Of a DNA stretch of 64,000 nucleotides, positions 35,401 through 47,600 are shown one piece after another. This stretch comes from Adenanthera pavonina (taxonomy: Eukaryota; Streptophyta; Magnoliopsida; Fabales; Fabaceae). Below the pieces are notes generated by a model. It ran no database searches and had not been told where the DNA came from. It worked only from the letters and a program-made list of their open reading frames with translations. The stretch covers positions 10,914,501 through 10,978,500 of the forward strand of contig JAIVEN010000012.1 in NCBI GenBank assembly GCA_026686845.1, written 5' to 3'. Made by a program: the position numbers and the translations under genes. Every line of letters begins with the position of its first letter. The first letter of the stretch is position 1.

Positions 35401-38400
35401 TCTTTTTAATTCTTTCCTTTACTGCACAAGGGTCTTAGCCAAGTCCAGCCTTTCCTTGTGTGATTCTTTGACTTCCCATTAAAGCAAACAACATACTTTA
35501 CCCTTAGTAAGTCTAGCCATTCCTTTCAGTAGATAGTCATTAGTTTGCTTTAATTCAATACATGATATACAGCAGGCAGATTTAGATTTATGCAAAGATG
35601 TAATGTTAGATTTACTGCACTGAGATTCTAGCTTATTAATCCTTTTCTTAGCCTATCTCATTTCTTTAGCTGTTTTAATAAATTCATCATGCAGTTCATA
35701 AAATGTGTCAAGTAATTCAGAATAGGAAGGTTCAGATTCATATACCTCGTCCCCATGATCACTGATGGATGGATCTTGAGTTTCTTCTTATGCAATAACA
35801 TCAAGCAGATATTGGCAATTTCATCTTCATCATCTTCTTCTTTATTTGAGCTATTACCCCAGATTGATGAGATGTATGCCCTCTTCTTCTTGCTCTTGTC
35901 AGCAGCTTTCTTTTCCTTCTCTTACTTCTTTAGGGATTGTGGACAATCCCATTTGATGTGCCCTTATTTTTTGCATTTGTAGCAGGTAACAGGTTCTTTT
36001 CCATCTTTCTTACTGTCTGATGCTGCTCCTTTCTTGAAGAATCTTTTATTTCTTTTGTTGTTGTAGAATCTTCCAAATTTTCTGACAATCATAGCCAGAG
36101 TTTCTTCATTCAATTCATCTCCATCATTAGATTCCTCTTCCTTTTCTTCAGTAACTTTCAGAGCAAGACCTATATTTTTCCTGTCTTGTCCCGCTTCCTT
36201 GAGAGCTTTGATCTTTCCCTCATATTCTTCAAGAATACCGAAGATTTTTCTTCCTTTTCTTCAGTAACTTTCAGGCCATTGATTCTCCTTTGGCTTCCTC
36301 TATTGCTGTTACTTTGGGTTGCCATTCCAGAGTAAGAGCTCTAAGGATTTTTCTTACCTTCTCTGGCTAGGTGTATTCTTTGCTACGACTTTTCAATTGA
36401 TTCACAATAAAGGTGAATCTCTTTTGTAGCTCTTTGGTGCTCTCTCCTTCTATCATTCTAAAGCTTTTGTATTCACTAATGCAGGAGTTCAGTTTGTTTT
36501 CTCTTACTCCACTATTCCCTTCATGAGCGATTTCTAAAGTGTCCCACATACCCTTGGCTGTGGTACATTGTGACACTATATCGAATTCATCTTGGTTGAA
36601 TACACTAACCAGGCAATGTTTTGCCTTAAAGTTTAGTAAGACTCATCTCCTGTCTTCCTCATTCCATTCGTCCTCTGGCTTCTCCTTGTATTTTCCATCA
36701 TCTTGCAGCTTTATTGGGACAAAGTCTGTAATATCCCTATTTTTATGGGATATTATAAAATGAATAAAAAATGAGAAACGAAGCAAGATGAAAATGTTAT
36801 ATATAATTGGGCTTTAGAAGGAATTAATTCCTCATATGATTTTCAAAAGAAGCTATGTGTCATTCTTAATTGGAATTAATTTTTCATAAGGTTCTTAACA
36901 GAAATTAATTACAGAACTTACTCTAGAAAATATGTAATATAGCACTTGAATGAAAGCACGCTCCAAGCTAAGCGCAACGATATAAGTATTACATTCTTGG
37001 GAGGTCCAGGTTAAGAGATAGATCAATTTGAAGTTAATGTGAATAGTGAAAAAGAAATAATAAAAAATTAATCTTTGGGTAAAATTACAAGAAAGTGCCC
37101 AAAAGAATAAATAATTATATTTTTTACCCAATTTAGGGACAAAACAGTCATTTCTCAAATTAGAAGTAAAATGTGAATAATGAAATGAAGGCCCAAAAAT
37201 GAAAAAGTTGACATTGTAAAATACAAAAGGAGTTGAAAAAAATAGAGAGATACCGTTAAGAGTGAAGATGAGTAAAGATGTCATTTTTTTCTGACTAAAC
37301 AGAAAAAAGAGAAAATTATATTTGGGCCCCAAAAATTAAGAATATTTACAATTTAGCCCCTTAAGAATGACTTCACCGTGGAAGGGGAAGAGAAAGAAGT
37401 TTGGGGAAAAGTATGAAAAAGGACCCAAAAGTTTTAAAAATTATAAATTTACCCCGAGTCAAGGGCATTTTTGTAAATATGAAAAATTATAGTCAAAATG
37501 AAGCTTTCAATGAGTTAGACCCAATGAAATATAATATAAAATTTATTAAAGTCAAAATAATATTTATTAGGTGATTATGATTCAATATTAATATTTTACC
37601 CGATAAAAGTCAATTTGGACTGTAGGAAGAGACAATATTAATTCAAGAGAAATTATTGGACCTTGATAAAATATATTTTGGGTCTAGATAATGATTTTGG
37701 ACCAAAAGTAATTGTTGGATAATCCTGTACCAATTTAATGACAATTTTGGTAAAAATACTCAATCGGTACGGGTAAATTTAATCGGTAAAGGGTATTTTA
37801 GTCTATTAAAATTTATAAAGCAATTCTTGGCCAAAAATGAGGGTACACACGTCTGAATGTGCTGATGGGACACAAATGAAATTGATTAAAAAGCTTTATT
37901 ACATAAAGTAGCTTTGGTTAATATAATTAACCATGATTAATTTGCCATTAGATATCTCTCTTTTAACACCTTGGTTAAGCCATTGTGACCACTTCATCTT
38001 CTCCATCTGGGATGTGAGGCAGCAGTAAGAAATGGAAAAGAAGAGATCTAGGTACGAAGAAGGAAGGAAGCACTTGAAGGCATGAGATTAAGATATATAT
38101 TGCAAGGTAATCTTTTATGGTGTTCTCAAGTGTTTGTGATAGTTTTCATGGAGTATTTCTCTCTATTTTCCCTCTGAAATTTTCTGCCTAGAGAGAGCGT
38201 AGAGAGAGAAAATGAAGCCATGAAGAAATTACTCCATGAAAAGTAATGTATAAGCTTCAAGGATTAGGATTATGCCATTATATTACAAATTAATTGGGTA
38301 GATATTTTTCTACATTTTTCAGAAAATTTCTGCCTATTTAGGCGTTGAAAAGGAAAGAGAATTTCATGATTTTGACCCCAAAAATAGATTCCTTGAGTCC

Positions 38401-40232
38401 AAAATAGGTAGATACAAGTATGTTGTACAAAAAAAGTTCAAGGGAAAACAAAATGGAATTTTTAGATCAAGTATGCCACTTTATGATTGAGCTTAATGAA
38501 TCAGTGGCTCATGATATTATTTCATGATGCTATAGAGTTTCAAGAAGTATTTTAAGATCAATGGAAGTGTCCACAAAGTTTGGAGATCATTAGAAAGCAA
38601 AAAGGTAGTTATTTTCCCTATTATGCTTAATGTTGTCATACTTTGTTTACATGATAATATGGTTATGCCATATAGTTGCTTGAATGCTTTATGATGTATT
38701 TTCATTGTTGGCTGAATGTTTGAAGGGTTTTATGACCCTAAGATATCCATTTTACAAAGTGCTACCATACTAAAATTTTTATGGAATTATATGGCATAAT
38801 ATGAAGTATGATTTTCATTGATGATTGCATGAAATGATATGATCATGTGAACGCATAATTTGGTATAACTACTGAGATTCTTTGAATCTCATTCCTTTCC
38901 AAATATTAACTATGCTAGGGCAAGGACATGGAAGTATTCAAACAAATGCAAGGGAAATGAAGAAGATGATGGAGAATTACTTGATTTTGCAAGTTATAAT
39001 GTTAAGTTGAGAAAATATGTATCATGTATGTATGAGATGGAATTCTGTAATTATACATGATTATGTTCCTTAAAGTCCTCTTATGAAGTTATGTGTGGAT
39101 TTAGAACAATAAATGTTGATGCAAGAGGTTTATAAAGTTTATTATATGAGTTATGGCATAATTATAAACAAGATGACCAGTATTGATTTGAGTAGGGGAA
39201 CTCTATTTGAAACAGAGTATCCTATATAAGTGTTATACATTCTCTTAAAGTAGAAAGAACAAACTTTTCATAGAGCTAAAGAACACCCAAATTGGACAAG
39301 TTTATGATTTATAATGAAATTTTGAAGTTAGGATTCAAAACTGGACAGTATTGGAAAAACTGGAACTTACACTGTGAACACTGGATTTTTCAAAAGGCAC
39401 TATAAAATCGTGTATAGCTCCAAAAATTCAGTGATCTGCATTTATGGAAAGCTCCAAGTCTTAGGAAACAAATGCCATTGGTTTGAAATCATTTGGAGCT
39501 ATAAAAAAGGAGTTATGTAATTTCTCCTACAACTGTTCTAGTAGAGATAGTGTTCTGACCCATAATAGTTAAGTTAAAGTTATGTCATGTACAAGTTGAA
39601 TAAATATACAAAAGAATTATTTCTAGAGATTAGACTCACAGGGATTTCCAATGACATAAAGAATGTATGATTTGGCTCAGGATATAATGAGATATGAATT
39701 TTTCAATATAAGTCCAAAATCCTAGGGAAGAGAAAATGACCACATATACAGTAAATATTTGAGGAATAAACTGTATAAATTAGTCAATAGAATGATCTAT
39801 TTCATATTTTTTCCATGTATATAAGGTTTTTTTTTATTTTTAGAGACTTGAATAACTATGAAATGATTTTTTTAGAATTAGTTATAAATTTTCAAAGTTC
39901 AGTCGGTAAAGTGAAAACTACCATGTGAACAGTAACCAAAAATTTTGGAAATTCTGATTTTTATTCTTATGTGATTCAAGCTTAGAATCAAGTATAATCA
40001 GATTTAAAAGGAGTCTAATTCATGGGAAATGAGTTTAAAAGTAAGGTGTTACAGTTTAAAAGTAAGGTGTTACAAAGTCTCCCTTCTGGATGACAGACCA
40101 AATGTTTAGATCAATTGACTGGAGATAGATCTGCATTCTTATCTTCCAATATCCATAGTATTCTCCATTAAAGTCGGGTGGTCTGTTTGTGTTATTTCCC
40201 TTAAGTAGTATACTTTCTCCAAAGCCAACCAT
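35401..40232 (-). pseudogene. Copia gag, split by a solo LTR
   Basis: The ATG lies at 40232-40230 in minus-strand sense, 42 bases after the PBS. The first part (40232-40075) reads NRPPDFNGEYYGYWKIRMQ, typical of the copia gag (UBN2) domain. A 3.35-kb solo LTR interrupts it, and gag resumes at 36726 with FVPIKL, then after a stop WDTLEIAHEGN and LNSCISEYKSFRM, to a zinc knuckle near 35998-35950. In the knuckle (CYKCKK, stop, GHIKWDC) one residue is replaced by a stop. From about 35950 to 35401 the frame is broken by many stops. Confidence 0.9.
36727..40074. mobile_element. Solo LTR, 3.35 kb, inserted in copia gag
   Basis: It begins TGTAATATCCCTATT and ends AAGGTGTTACA, with a perfect 5-bp TSD AAGTC (36722-36726 and 40075-40079). 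No internal region is present. It is the same family as the LTR at 1-3472, and is complete here. The last 21 bp are repeated in tandem (end units at about 40034-40054 and 40055-40074). Being inside gag, it arrived after the copia element. Confidence 0.93.
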
Positions 40233-40273
40233 TGACTTTCCTGGACAATTAGATCCTTTGTTTAGGAATCCAA

Positions 40274-40285
40274 GCTATGATACCA
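40274..40285 (-). other. Primer-binding site (initiator Met tRNA)
   Basis: In minus-strand sense, TGGTATCATAGC lies two bases inside the 5' LTR. It matches the usual plant copia PBS TGGTATCAGAGC, complementary to the 3' end of initiator tRNA-Met, with one difference. Confidence 0.9.
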
Positions 40286-40287
40286 CT

Positions 40288-41940
40288 TGTTAGATAAGCT
40301 GGTTTCCTAAGAGGGGGTGAATTGGGAAGAAAATTTTCTACAAAAGTCAAGCATATAATGAAGACAAACAAAACTGTAAAACAGAGTACAATATAATAGC
40401 AATGTAAGAGCAGTAAGGAGAAGGATTGACACAGATGTTTATCCTGGTTCGGTCTCTCTATCTTGACCTATGTCCAGTCCCCAAGCAACTACTTGAGATT
40501 TTCAACTATCCAACAAGAATTTAGTGGGCTTCTTGCAATTGCCTCAGTACAGCTTTGATGCTCTGTTCTTAGAGCTTACATGTTCTTTTTCTGTACTCCA
40601 GTCAAGTGCTTCCCAAACCCCTTGTGATATTTCCTCACAAGAAAATCTTTCTTTCAGATGAAGATAAGATTGATTACAATGAATGAACTCTCTAATTTAG
40701 AGTGTATATAAAAGTTTAAGTGCAGAAGACTGAAGTATGAGAGTAAAAGACTTTGAATTGAGAATTTGACAGGGTTTCAGTATATACAATGTTAAAATCA
40801 TTACCCACAACTTCAAATGATGTTATATTTATAAATTTAGGTCTTAACTATACGTTAGAGACAAAATCTATCCATTGGAGAAGCTACCCAATGGTTATTC
40901 TAAAAAACTATCCGTTCACCAATCGCATTTAATGCTTCTAGCATTCAAAGTTTGAACTTTGGTTGGCCAACAGATAAATTTCTCAGAGACTGAAAGCTAA
41001 AGACTTCAACTTTAAATTTTAAAGTTTGTCTGTTGTAAAGCAAAGTTCGAATATTTATCATTAAGAAATTTTTCTATGTTGAGACATACGAATTTTCAAG
41101 TTTAAAAGTTCTTCTTAAAAGTGTGAACAGTAGTCCCAAATTGCTACAATGCCTTTGAAGTTCAAATTTTGGTGCCCAAAATTCGTCTATCAGTGGGCAG
41201 CTCAATAAGGCACAATAGTTCATCTTTACGAAATTCGAATTTTCAAGATTCAAAGTTCTTCTGTTAAAGAGAACTCTTACCAGACTTAGTTCAAAATTCG
41301 GATTTCTAAATACCAATATTCGTATGACAACAGATTGTCGTAACAGACTTGCAAGCTTTATTTATGAAATTTGTATTTTCAATATTAAAGTTCGTCTGTC
41401 AGTGGGCTATCTTGGAACACTTTTTAAACTATGTCTTTAGATAAACTTTGACATATCCTTAAACAAATTTTTCATTTTTCATGAATTGTGTTTTGTCAGA
41501 AATTCAAATTTTCAAAAGCTGAAGTTCATCTGCCAGAGAAGGTTCTTCTCAGACTTGTTTCAAAGTTCAAATTTTTGCAGTCAAAGTCCATCTGTCAGAG
41601 AAGGCTCTTTTCAAACTTGTTCATTTTCAATTCGAAATTCAAATTTTCAAAGTCAAAGTTTGAATTTTCAAAATAACATATCAGTATTAACCTTTCAAAC
41701 TTCGTCTGTTGATGGGTGTTTTTCAAATATTCCATGAATTAACATAGAATCATAGTTTTAAAACATCTTTTGGCCAATTCAAAGTATTTTACTCAATTTA
41801 AACACTGTTAGAGATTCTACATCTATTCTTCTACTGGATTTTCTTGAATTTCTTCACTTGAGATCTTTTGTACACCTTTGATATATTCTCTCCAAGCTTT
41901 TGAAGGTTGGTTTGGAATCATCAAAACACTTGATTCAACA
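40288..41940 (-). repeat. 5' LTR of the copia element
   Basis: A 1653-bp copy co-linear with 26786-28441, starting TGTTAGATAAGCTGG and ending GATTCAACA on the plus strand. Many scattered substitutions distinguish the two LTRs, so the insertion is not recent. The promoter should lie in this LTR and drive transcription leftwards. Confidence 0.93.
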
Positions 41941-41950
41941 CAATACAAAC

Positions 41951-43430
41951 TGTAACACCCCTCATGATATCTTTCTTGGTATTGTGTTCAGGATCGAAGG
42001 AAAATAAGATAGAGGAAGGCTCAAGTAGTGCAGAAACAGAGCTTCATGCCACGGCTTGAAGCAGAGCCGCCATGGTGAAAGCATGTCCAGTGTGTTGTTT
42101 TAGCTAACACATGTGGAGCCGCGGTGAGATTTGGGATTTTTGTTTAAATTTGGATCATTTCGGATGATCGAAAAGAAAGAAATGGAGGAGAACTGAGGAA
42201 GCTTTGCTAGGGTTTGAGATTTTTGGCATTTTGGAGTGATTTTCGGACCTCAAGAGATTGGATTCAAGTTAGTAAGTGTTCTCTACTCCTCCCTCTCCAT
42301 TTTCTTCTGTTGAAATTTGGGGTTTTTGGTTATATGTCGGGATTTCCGGTTTGGGATGAAATCCACCGATTGAAATGGATGAAATGAGGTTAATGAAGTG
42401 TGTTGTGGTGTTTTTGTTGCTTGGGTGTGAGTTTTGAAGGGTATATGTAGGATTTGAGCTTAACCTTAGGTTGTTTTCAGTTAGGGCTCTTGGAAATCTG
42501 AAGTGTATATGTTTGAGTAGTGTTTGAATGGTCCCTAAGAGCTTATTGATGCATGAAAGGGGTGTTGGAACCTTGGGTTAAGCTAAAGTGGTTAAATTGT
42601 GGAATTTGGATATATGGTATATGTGGTTAATGGAGGTATTATGGTATTGTTAAGGTTGTTTGACTACTTGAAGAAGGCTAGTTATGGGATTAGCGTTCAA
42701 GAAAGCTTGTGGAACTCGTGTGAGCATGGTATTAACTCTTAAGGTAACCGGATGTTTGTTTGTATTGTATTGTATGATAGTATATATATTTGTATATATA
42801 TATATACATGTTTCTTTCATACCACGATATTGGTGTATTTGTGTGTATGATTTTCTATATATCATAGTATGCACACAACTAGACGATGATTTTGATGACT
42901 ATGATGATCATGATGATGATATTGATATGACATGACATGATGCATACATGACATTATGATAAGATGATGATGACTATATGATGATACATTAGCATCACCA
43001 CATGACATTATGAGATTGTAATATATGGTGGGTTGGGTGGTGATGACGATACGATATGATATATGATGATATGAAATATGATGACATGAGATATGATAAA
43101 TATAATGATGGGATCCCTGTCGCTAAATCCTCCTCTATGGCTAAGGGAGCCAGGCGGCAGTAGACTGTACCTTTTCTAAATCACCACCAATTTGAGGTGG
43201 ACCAAGGGAAGGAGAGCCACGGTCTGAGCACTAGTGTAACTTTTGGTCGGGTTACATTAGTGTAAATTGAGATTGGTGATGTCCCAGAACCAGTCGTCAC
43301 CGACTATTGGAAGGGAGTTACCTATATGAAATGTTCTGTTATGACAATAGCCCGTGGTTCTAACTGTATGCGAGTGAGACATGCATACCATTCATTTCAC
43401 ATTGCATTCATGAGTTGCATGAGATATATG

Positions 43431-43477
<47 letters not shown>

Positions 43478-44363
43478 TTATCCCCAGTTACTGAGACATT
43501 GTCTCACACCCCTCTCCCATAAACTAACCTTTTAAGTGACGATTTTGGCACTTGTCCGGAGAAGATGTGAGAATAGCTATGTACGTGAGAATAGTCCATG
43601 TAGTAGTTGTAAATTGGATAATGTATCTTGTGCCAAGTAGGATAGAATAGCTTGTAATGAATGTATGGTTATGGATAAGGATTGTTATGGATGGATGTAT
43701 ATATGTGTTATGTATGTGAAAAGTTGGAATTGGGCCTGATTGGTATGTTTTGGGGCCTAGAGCCCTTTTTGTCGAGTTGAGATTAAAGGGAGTCAAATCT
43801 CATAGGAGTGGTTCCTTTGGGGTGAAACCTCTTTGAACAAGTTGATTTAGAGATTTTGGACCTGTATAATTAGTCTTTGAGCGACCAGTTGCCTTTGGTG
43901 GCAATTGTAGGTAGTTAGTGGTGAGTTTTGGTTAATAAGTGGCCAAAACAGTGTCAAGGGTCCAGAATCTCCATACGGAGTTGGATTGAAGTGAAAGTGG
44001 TGTTTATGGATAGATTGATACTAGATTGACTTGTAGAAGTTGGAATCAAGTCAATCGGAGGTCTGAGCATAAAGTTATACGCGTCGAAAGTCCACCCCAG
44101 GTGTTGAGATTTGTTGGTGTGGAAACTAGCATGAGGCACCGGAGTCGCGGTGCCAGTAGAGGCAGAAGCGAGTGCAGAACAGGGGAGGCCAGAGCCGTGG
44201 CGGTATTGTAGCGGCCATGACCCGACCCCAGATTTTGGTGTTGTTTGGTTCGTTTTTGCTATTTTGAAATTTTGGTAAGCTATTTTGAGATATCGGGGTT
44301 GTGTTTGGTTGAATTTTGAAGTTTTTGGTCAAGTTTGGAGGTATCAAGAGGTCGGGTGTTACA
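41951..44363. mobile_element. Solo LTR, 2.4 kb (TGTAACACC family, copy 2)
   Basis: It begins TGTAACACCCCTCATG and ends GGTCGGGTGTTACA, with a perfect 5-bp TSD CAAAC (41946-41950 and 44364-44368). It is inverted relative to the copy at 19274-21814. It carries ATGATG-rich and TATATA stretches (42770-43110) and a TG microsatellite. No protein-coding region is supported. Confidence 0.93.
43439..43476. repeat. (TG)n microsatellite
   Basis: About 19 uninterrupted TG units within the solo LTR. It is likely polymorphic and could form Z-DNA. Confidence 0.92.
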
Positions 44364-44368
44364 CAAAC

Positions 44369-45342
44369 AATTTGGAGTAATATGAATTTTGTTCATTCCC
44401 CCAGTGCAGTCAATTATGTCATTTTTGTCTATGTTTATGACTATTGTGAATGGCAAAAAATCAACTTTATGTCTGTTTATTGACTTCTTTTCTGATAAGA
44501 TTGAGCTAATAGATGGTATGTTGCTTGTGCTGCTTCGTTTATGTTGTACTGTTTGTGTTTAAAAAAGAATGTCATTATTGTTGATGAGGAATTGGATAAA
44601 GTATGCTGCAAACTGCTACATATAGAGGAAGCTATGGCCTTATATCTCTTCATTGCCAAAATTTGGTCCTTTTTTATTTTTAGTGCAACTGTACATTTTT
44701 TTGGAGTTCCTGGTTTGAGACATTGCTCAGGATCAGAATATCACAAGCATAGGCTCTATAATTGTGATAGTTCGTGGTTTTTAAGCTTTATTCCATATCA
44801 TGTTGGTTCCTACTTATTAATTTTTTTGGTAACTATTTCTTTAAAACTATAAATACCATGTTATCACATTTTTCGGCTAGCAAATATAGCAATAATTAAT
44901 AAGTTAGATGTTACCTCTTTATATATATGTCTGTGTTACAAGAGATGCACAATATACTAATTCATATATCAAATATGTATTCTTATGGTCAAATTAAAAT
45001 ATTTGATTTCCTTTTTCACCAAAAAATATTTCATTTCTTTTACAATTTACATTAAATATACTCAAACATAATAATTTTTCAATTTCACGAGAGGGAAGAA
45101 TGCACATAACAAGAAGAAACGAGAAATAATTCATTAATGATCTATCTAAGTAATGGGTTTCAATCATTTTAATCTATTCCCATTGTATTGTAAGAAAACA
45201 ATTTATTCAGTGTCGAAAATCAAATTGTGGTAATCTATTTTTTTCTTTCTTTTTTCACGAACGAAGTCTATTTCTACTTCCAACATCAAATTTATTCACA
45301 TAGTACTAAATATCAAATTACAGGAATAAAATTTTTGTTCAT
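44369..45342. other. Non-repetitive AT-rich stretch, no gene recognised
   Basis: Before the two neighbouring insertions this continued from 26785. An open frame at 44541-44852 (+) has hydrophobic stretches but no recognisable family. It may be part of an intron or an unrecognised exon region of the gene at 23.7-26.3 kb. Confidence 0.4.
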
Positions 45343-46159
45343 TGTCACACCCGAAAATGCGACGCGGATGGCACGGGAAATGAAAGAAAAGAAAAAGGGA
45401 AGAAACCGGCCCGCGCGGCGGAAGGCCGATTTCGGAGGGAGTCGCCACCAAAATTTTAAGGGAAATTTTGGAAAACCGAAATAAAACAAAAAAAAGGGAT
45501 AAGGATGGTCTGCGAATCAGAGTTAGGTTCGGGAGTACGATTGTGAGTGGGGAAGGTGTTAGGCACCCCCACAACACCCGTTCCTAGGAACGGTTACCTT
45601 AGGTTGATCATGCAATTTTTATGGCTTTTGAAATTTATTTTAGTTGCCCTTTTACCATTCACATGCAAAAATAGATATAAAAATAAGAAAAATGTAAAAA
45701 TGAGAATAAAATGAAAATATGAGAAGTTTGAAAAAATAAAATAAGAAAAATATTATTTATTTACAAAAGTGGACTTGACCCAGAATGAGAGTCTGGGGCC
45801 TACGTACCCTGCGATAGGGATCAAAGTCGACGTAGTTCGGACTAGAAATGCGTGTCACTGGGTTGGTATTTTTTTTATTTTATATATTCTTTGAAAAGAG
45901 AAATTTATGGAAAATAATTTATCTTTCCACAAAGAAAACATTTTTTAGAATTGGTTGATGTGTTTTAATTTATGAAAAACAGATTAATCTCCATTATTTG
46001 CTCTTTTCATTTATTTATTTTTGGTTTAATCAATTTTTTTTTTTAAAAGAGAAGATATATTTTTCCTCAATTTAGAAAATATGATTAAAATTTTATGTGA
46101 TTTGAACATTTTTATTTGAAAATAAAATATTTGAAAACAATTTATTTTTACATAATAAA

Positions 46160-47600
46160 ATCAATTGGCTCATGTGGCGACTTTATCACTCACAATACAC
46201 CGATTGATACCTAAATGTCCACGGTGGTGTCACTCGAGACAAAAAGGCACAAAAAGTTCGAAAGAAAACAAAAATTTTTTTGTACAAATAATTTTTATTT
46301 ATTATTTATTTTTTTTTTTTTTCAAAAGAATCATTTTGGCACCTACTTATTAAAAAATGTTATCATTATGTATATTTTTGAAAAACAATTATCAGCATAT
46401 GTGGTGACTTTATCACTCACAAGTTACTGATTAACACTTAAATACCCACGGTGTTACCACTCGGAATAGATAAGCGGAACGGATAAGAACTTGGAAGGGA
46501 ACAAATAACTTTGGTTTCAACCATTTTATTATTATCCTTTTATTATGGAACGGTAGTAAAAATGAATAAATAAAACATGGAAGGAAGATAAATAACTTGG
46601 CAAGAATTATTTTATAAAAAAGGAAAATTGATAAAATTCGCTTACTGAAAAAATAAAATAAATGAATCAAAAATAAAAATAAGATAAAATAAAAACAAAT
46701 AAATAAATAAATGAGTAAAAATAAAACATTAAGTAGAATTTAACACACCATCATTACTAAAGAGAAATAATCAACATATGTGGCGATTTTGTCACTCACA
46801 AATTGCTGATTGATACTTAAAGTCCCCGGCGTTACCACTCGGAGTAAAAAAAAAAACAAAAGAAAAATTTTAAATGAAAATCAAACGGCATATATGGCGA
46901 CTTGATCACTCATAATTTGCTGGTTTACGGTTATGTGCTCACGGTGATGCCACTCGTGGTAAAAGGGAAAAAGCTTAAAAGATGAAGTTGGGAAAATGAA
47001 ATCATTTTTTTTATATAAAAATAAATATGATGAAAGTTATTTTATAAAAAGAAAAGTGACAAAAGGAATTTAGAATATGACTTTCATATATGTAATCTAA
47101 ATTTTTCTTATGTATTTACTTTTATTATTTTCTTATTTTTGTACTTATTTAAAAGAAAATGTGCTTAGAAAACCTCCTTTTATTATTATTCTATATTTAT
47201 AAAAAAAATACTCAAAAGGGATAAGAATAAAATTGCCACATATATATATATTTTTTATTTATATAAAATATTTGTATTTGAATTTCTCATTATTTATTTA
47301 CATTTCCTTATTTAAAATTATGAAAGATAGAAAACAACACAATTAATAATCCCCTTCTTTTTTTTATTATTCATTCATTTTTATTTCTTTACACTGGGAA
47401 TAGTATTATATATATATATGTGTGTTTTTTTTTTTTAACCAAAAAATTAAAGTGAAATTCCTACCTACATCCTCATCAATTTCCAAGCCGAACAGCATAT
47501 ATGGTGATTTTGTCACTCATAATTTGCTGATTTGCGCCTAATGCTCACTTTAAATACTATGGTAATTTCTCACTCATAGTATGACACTTCGCAAACACTT
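46160..47600. repeat. Five degenerate repeats inside the long LTR
   Basis: A unit of about 75 bp recurs near 46170, 46396, 46775, 46888 and 47494. Each starts CATATGTGGCGACTTTATCA or a variant and continues ACTCACAA, TTGCTGATT and a CACGGTG..CACTCG end. Spacers are AT-rich and vary in length. Confidence 0.8.

Larger units (their letters stand above)
26786..41940 (-). mobile_element. Full-length Ty1-copia retrotransposon, SIRE/Maximus-like
   Basis: Two LTRs (26786-28441 and 40288-41940), a perfect 5-bp TSD CAATA (26781-26785 and 41941-41945), a PBS beside the right LTR and a polypurine tract beside the left one show that the element is sense on the minus strand. The order is gag, protease, integrase, RT, RNase H, which is Ty1-copia, followed by a long extra reading frame before the 3' LTR, as in the SIRE/Maximus lineage (Sirevirus). 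Subtracting the 3.35-kb solo LTR in gag leaves about 11.8 kb. Every coding domain carries stops, frameshifts or active-site changes, so it cannot move on its own. Confidence 0.93.

Noticed and set aside
42770..43110. ATGATG-rich open frame with many Asp residues
   Set aside because: It is a simple-repeat translation inside a solo LTR.
46160..47600. CRISPR-like array
   Set aside because: Spacing is irregular, units are degenerate, and the region is part of a plant LTR; CRISPR arrays do not apply here.
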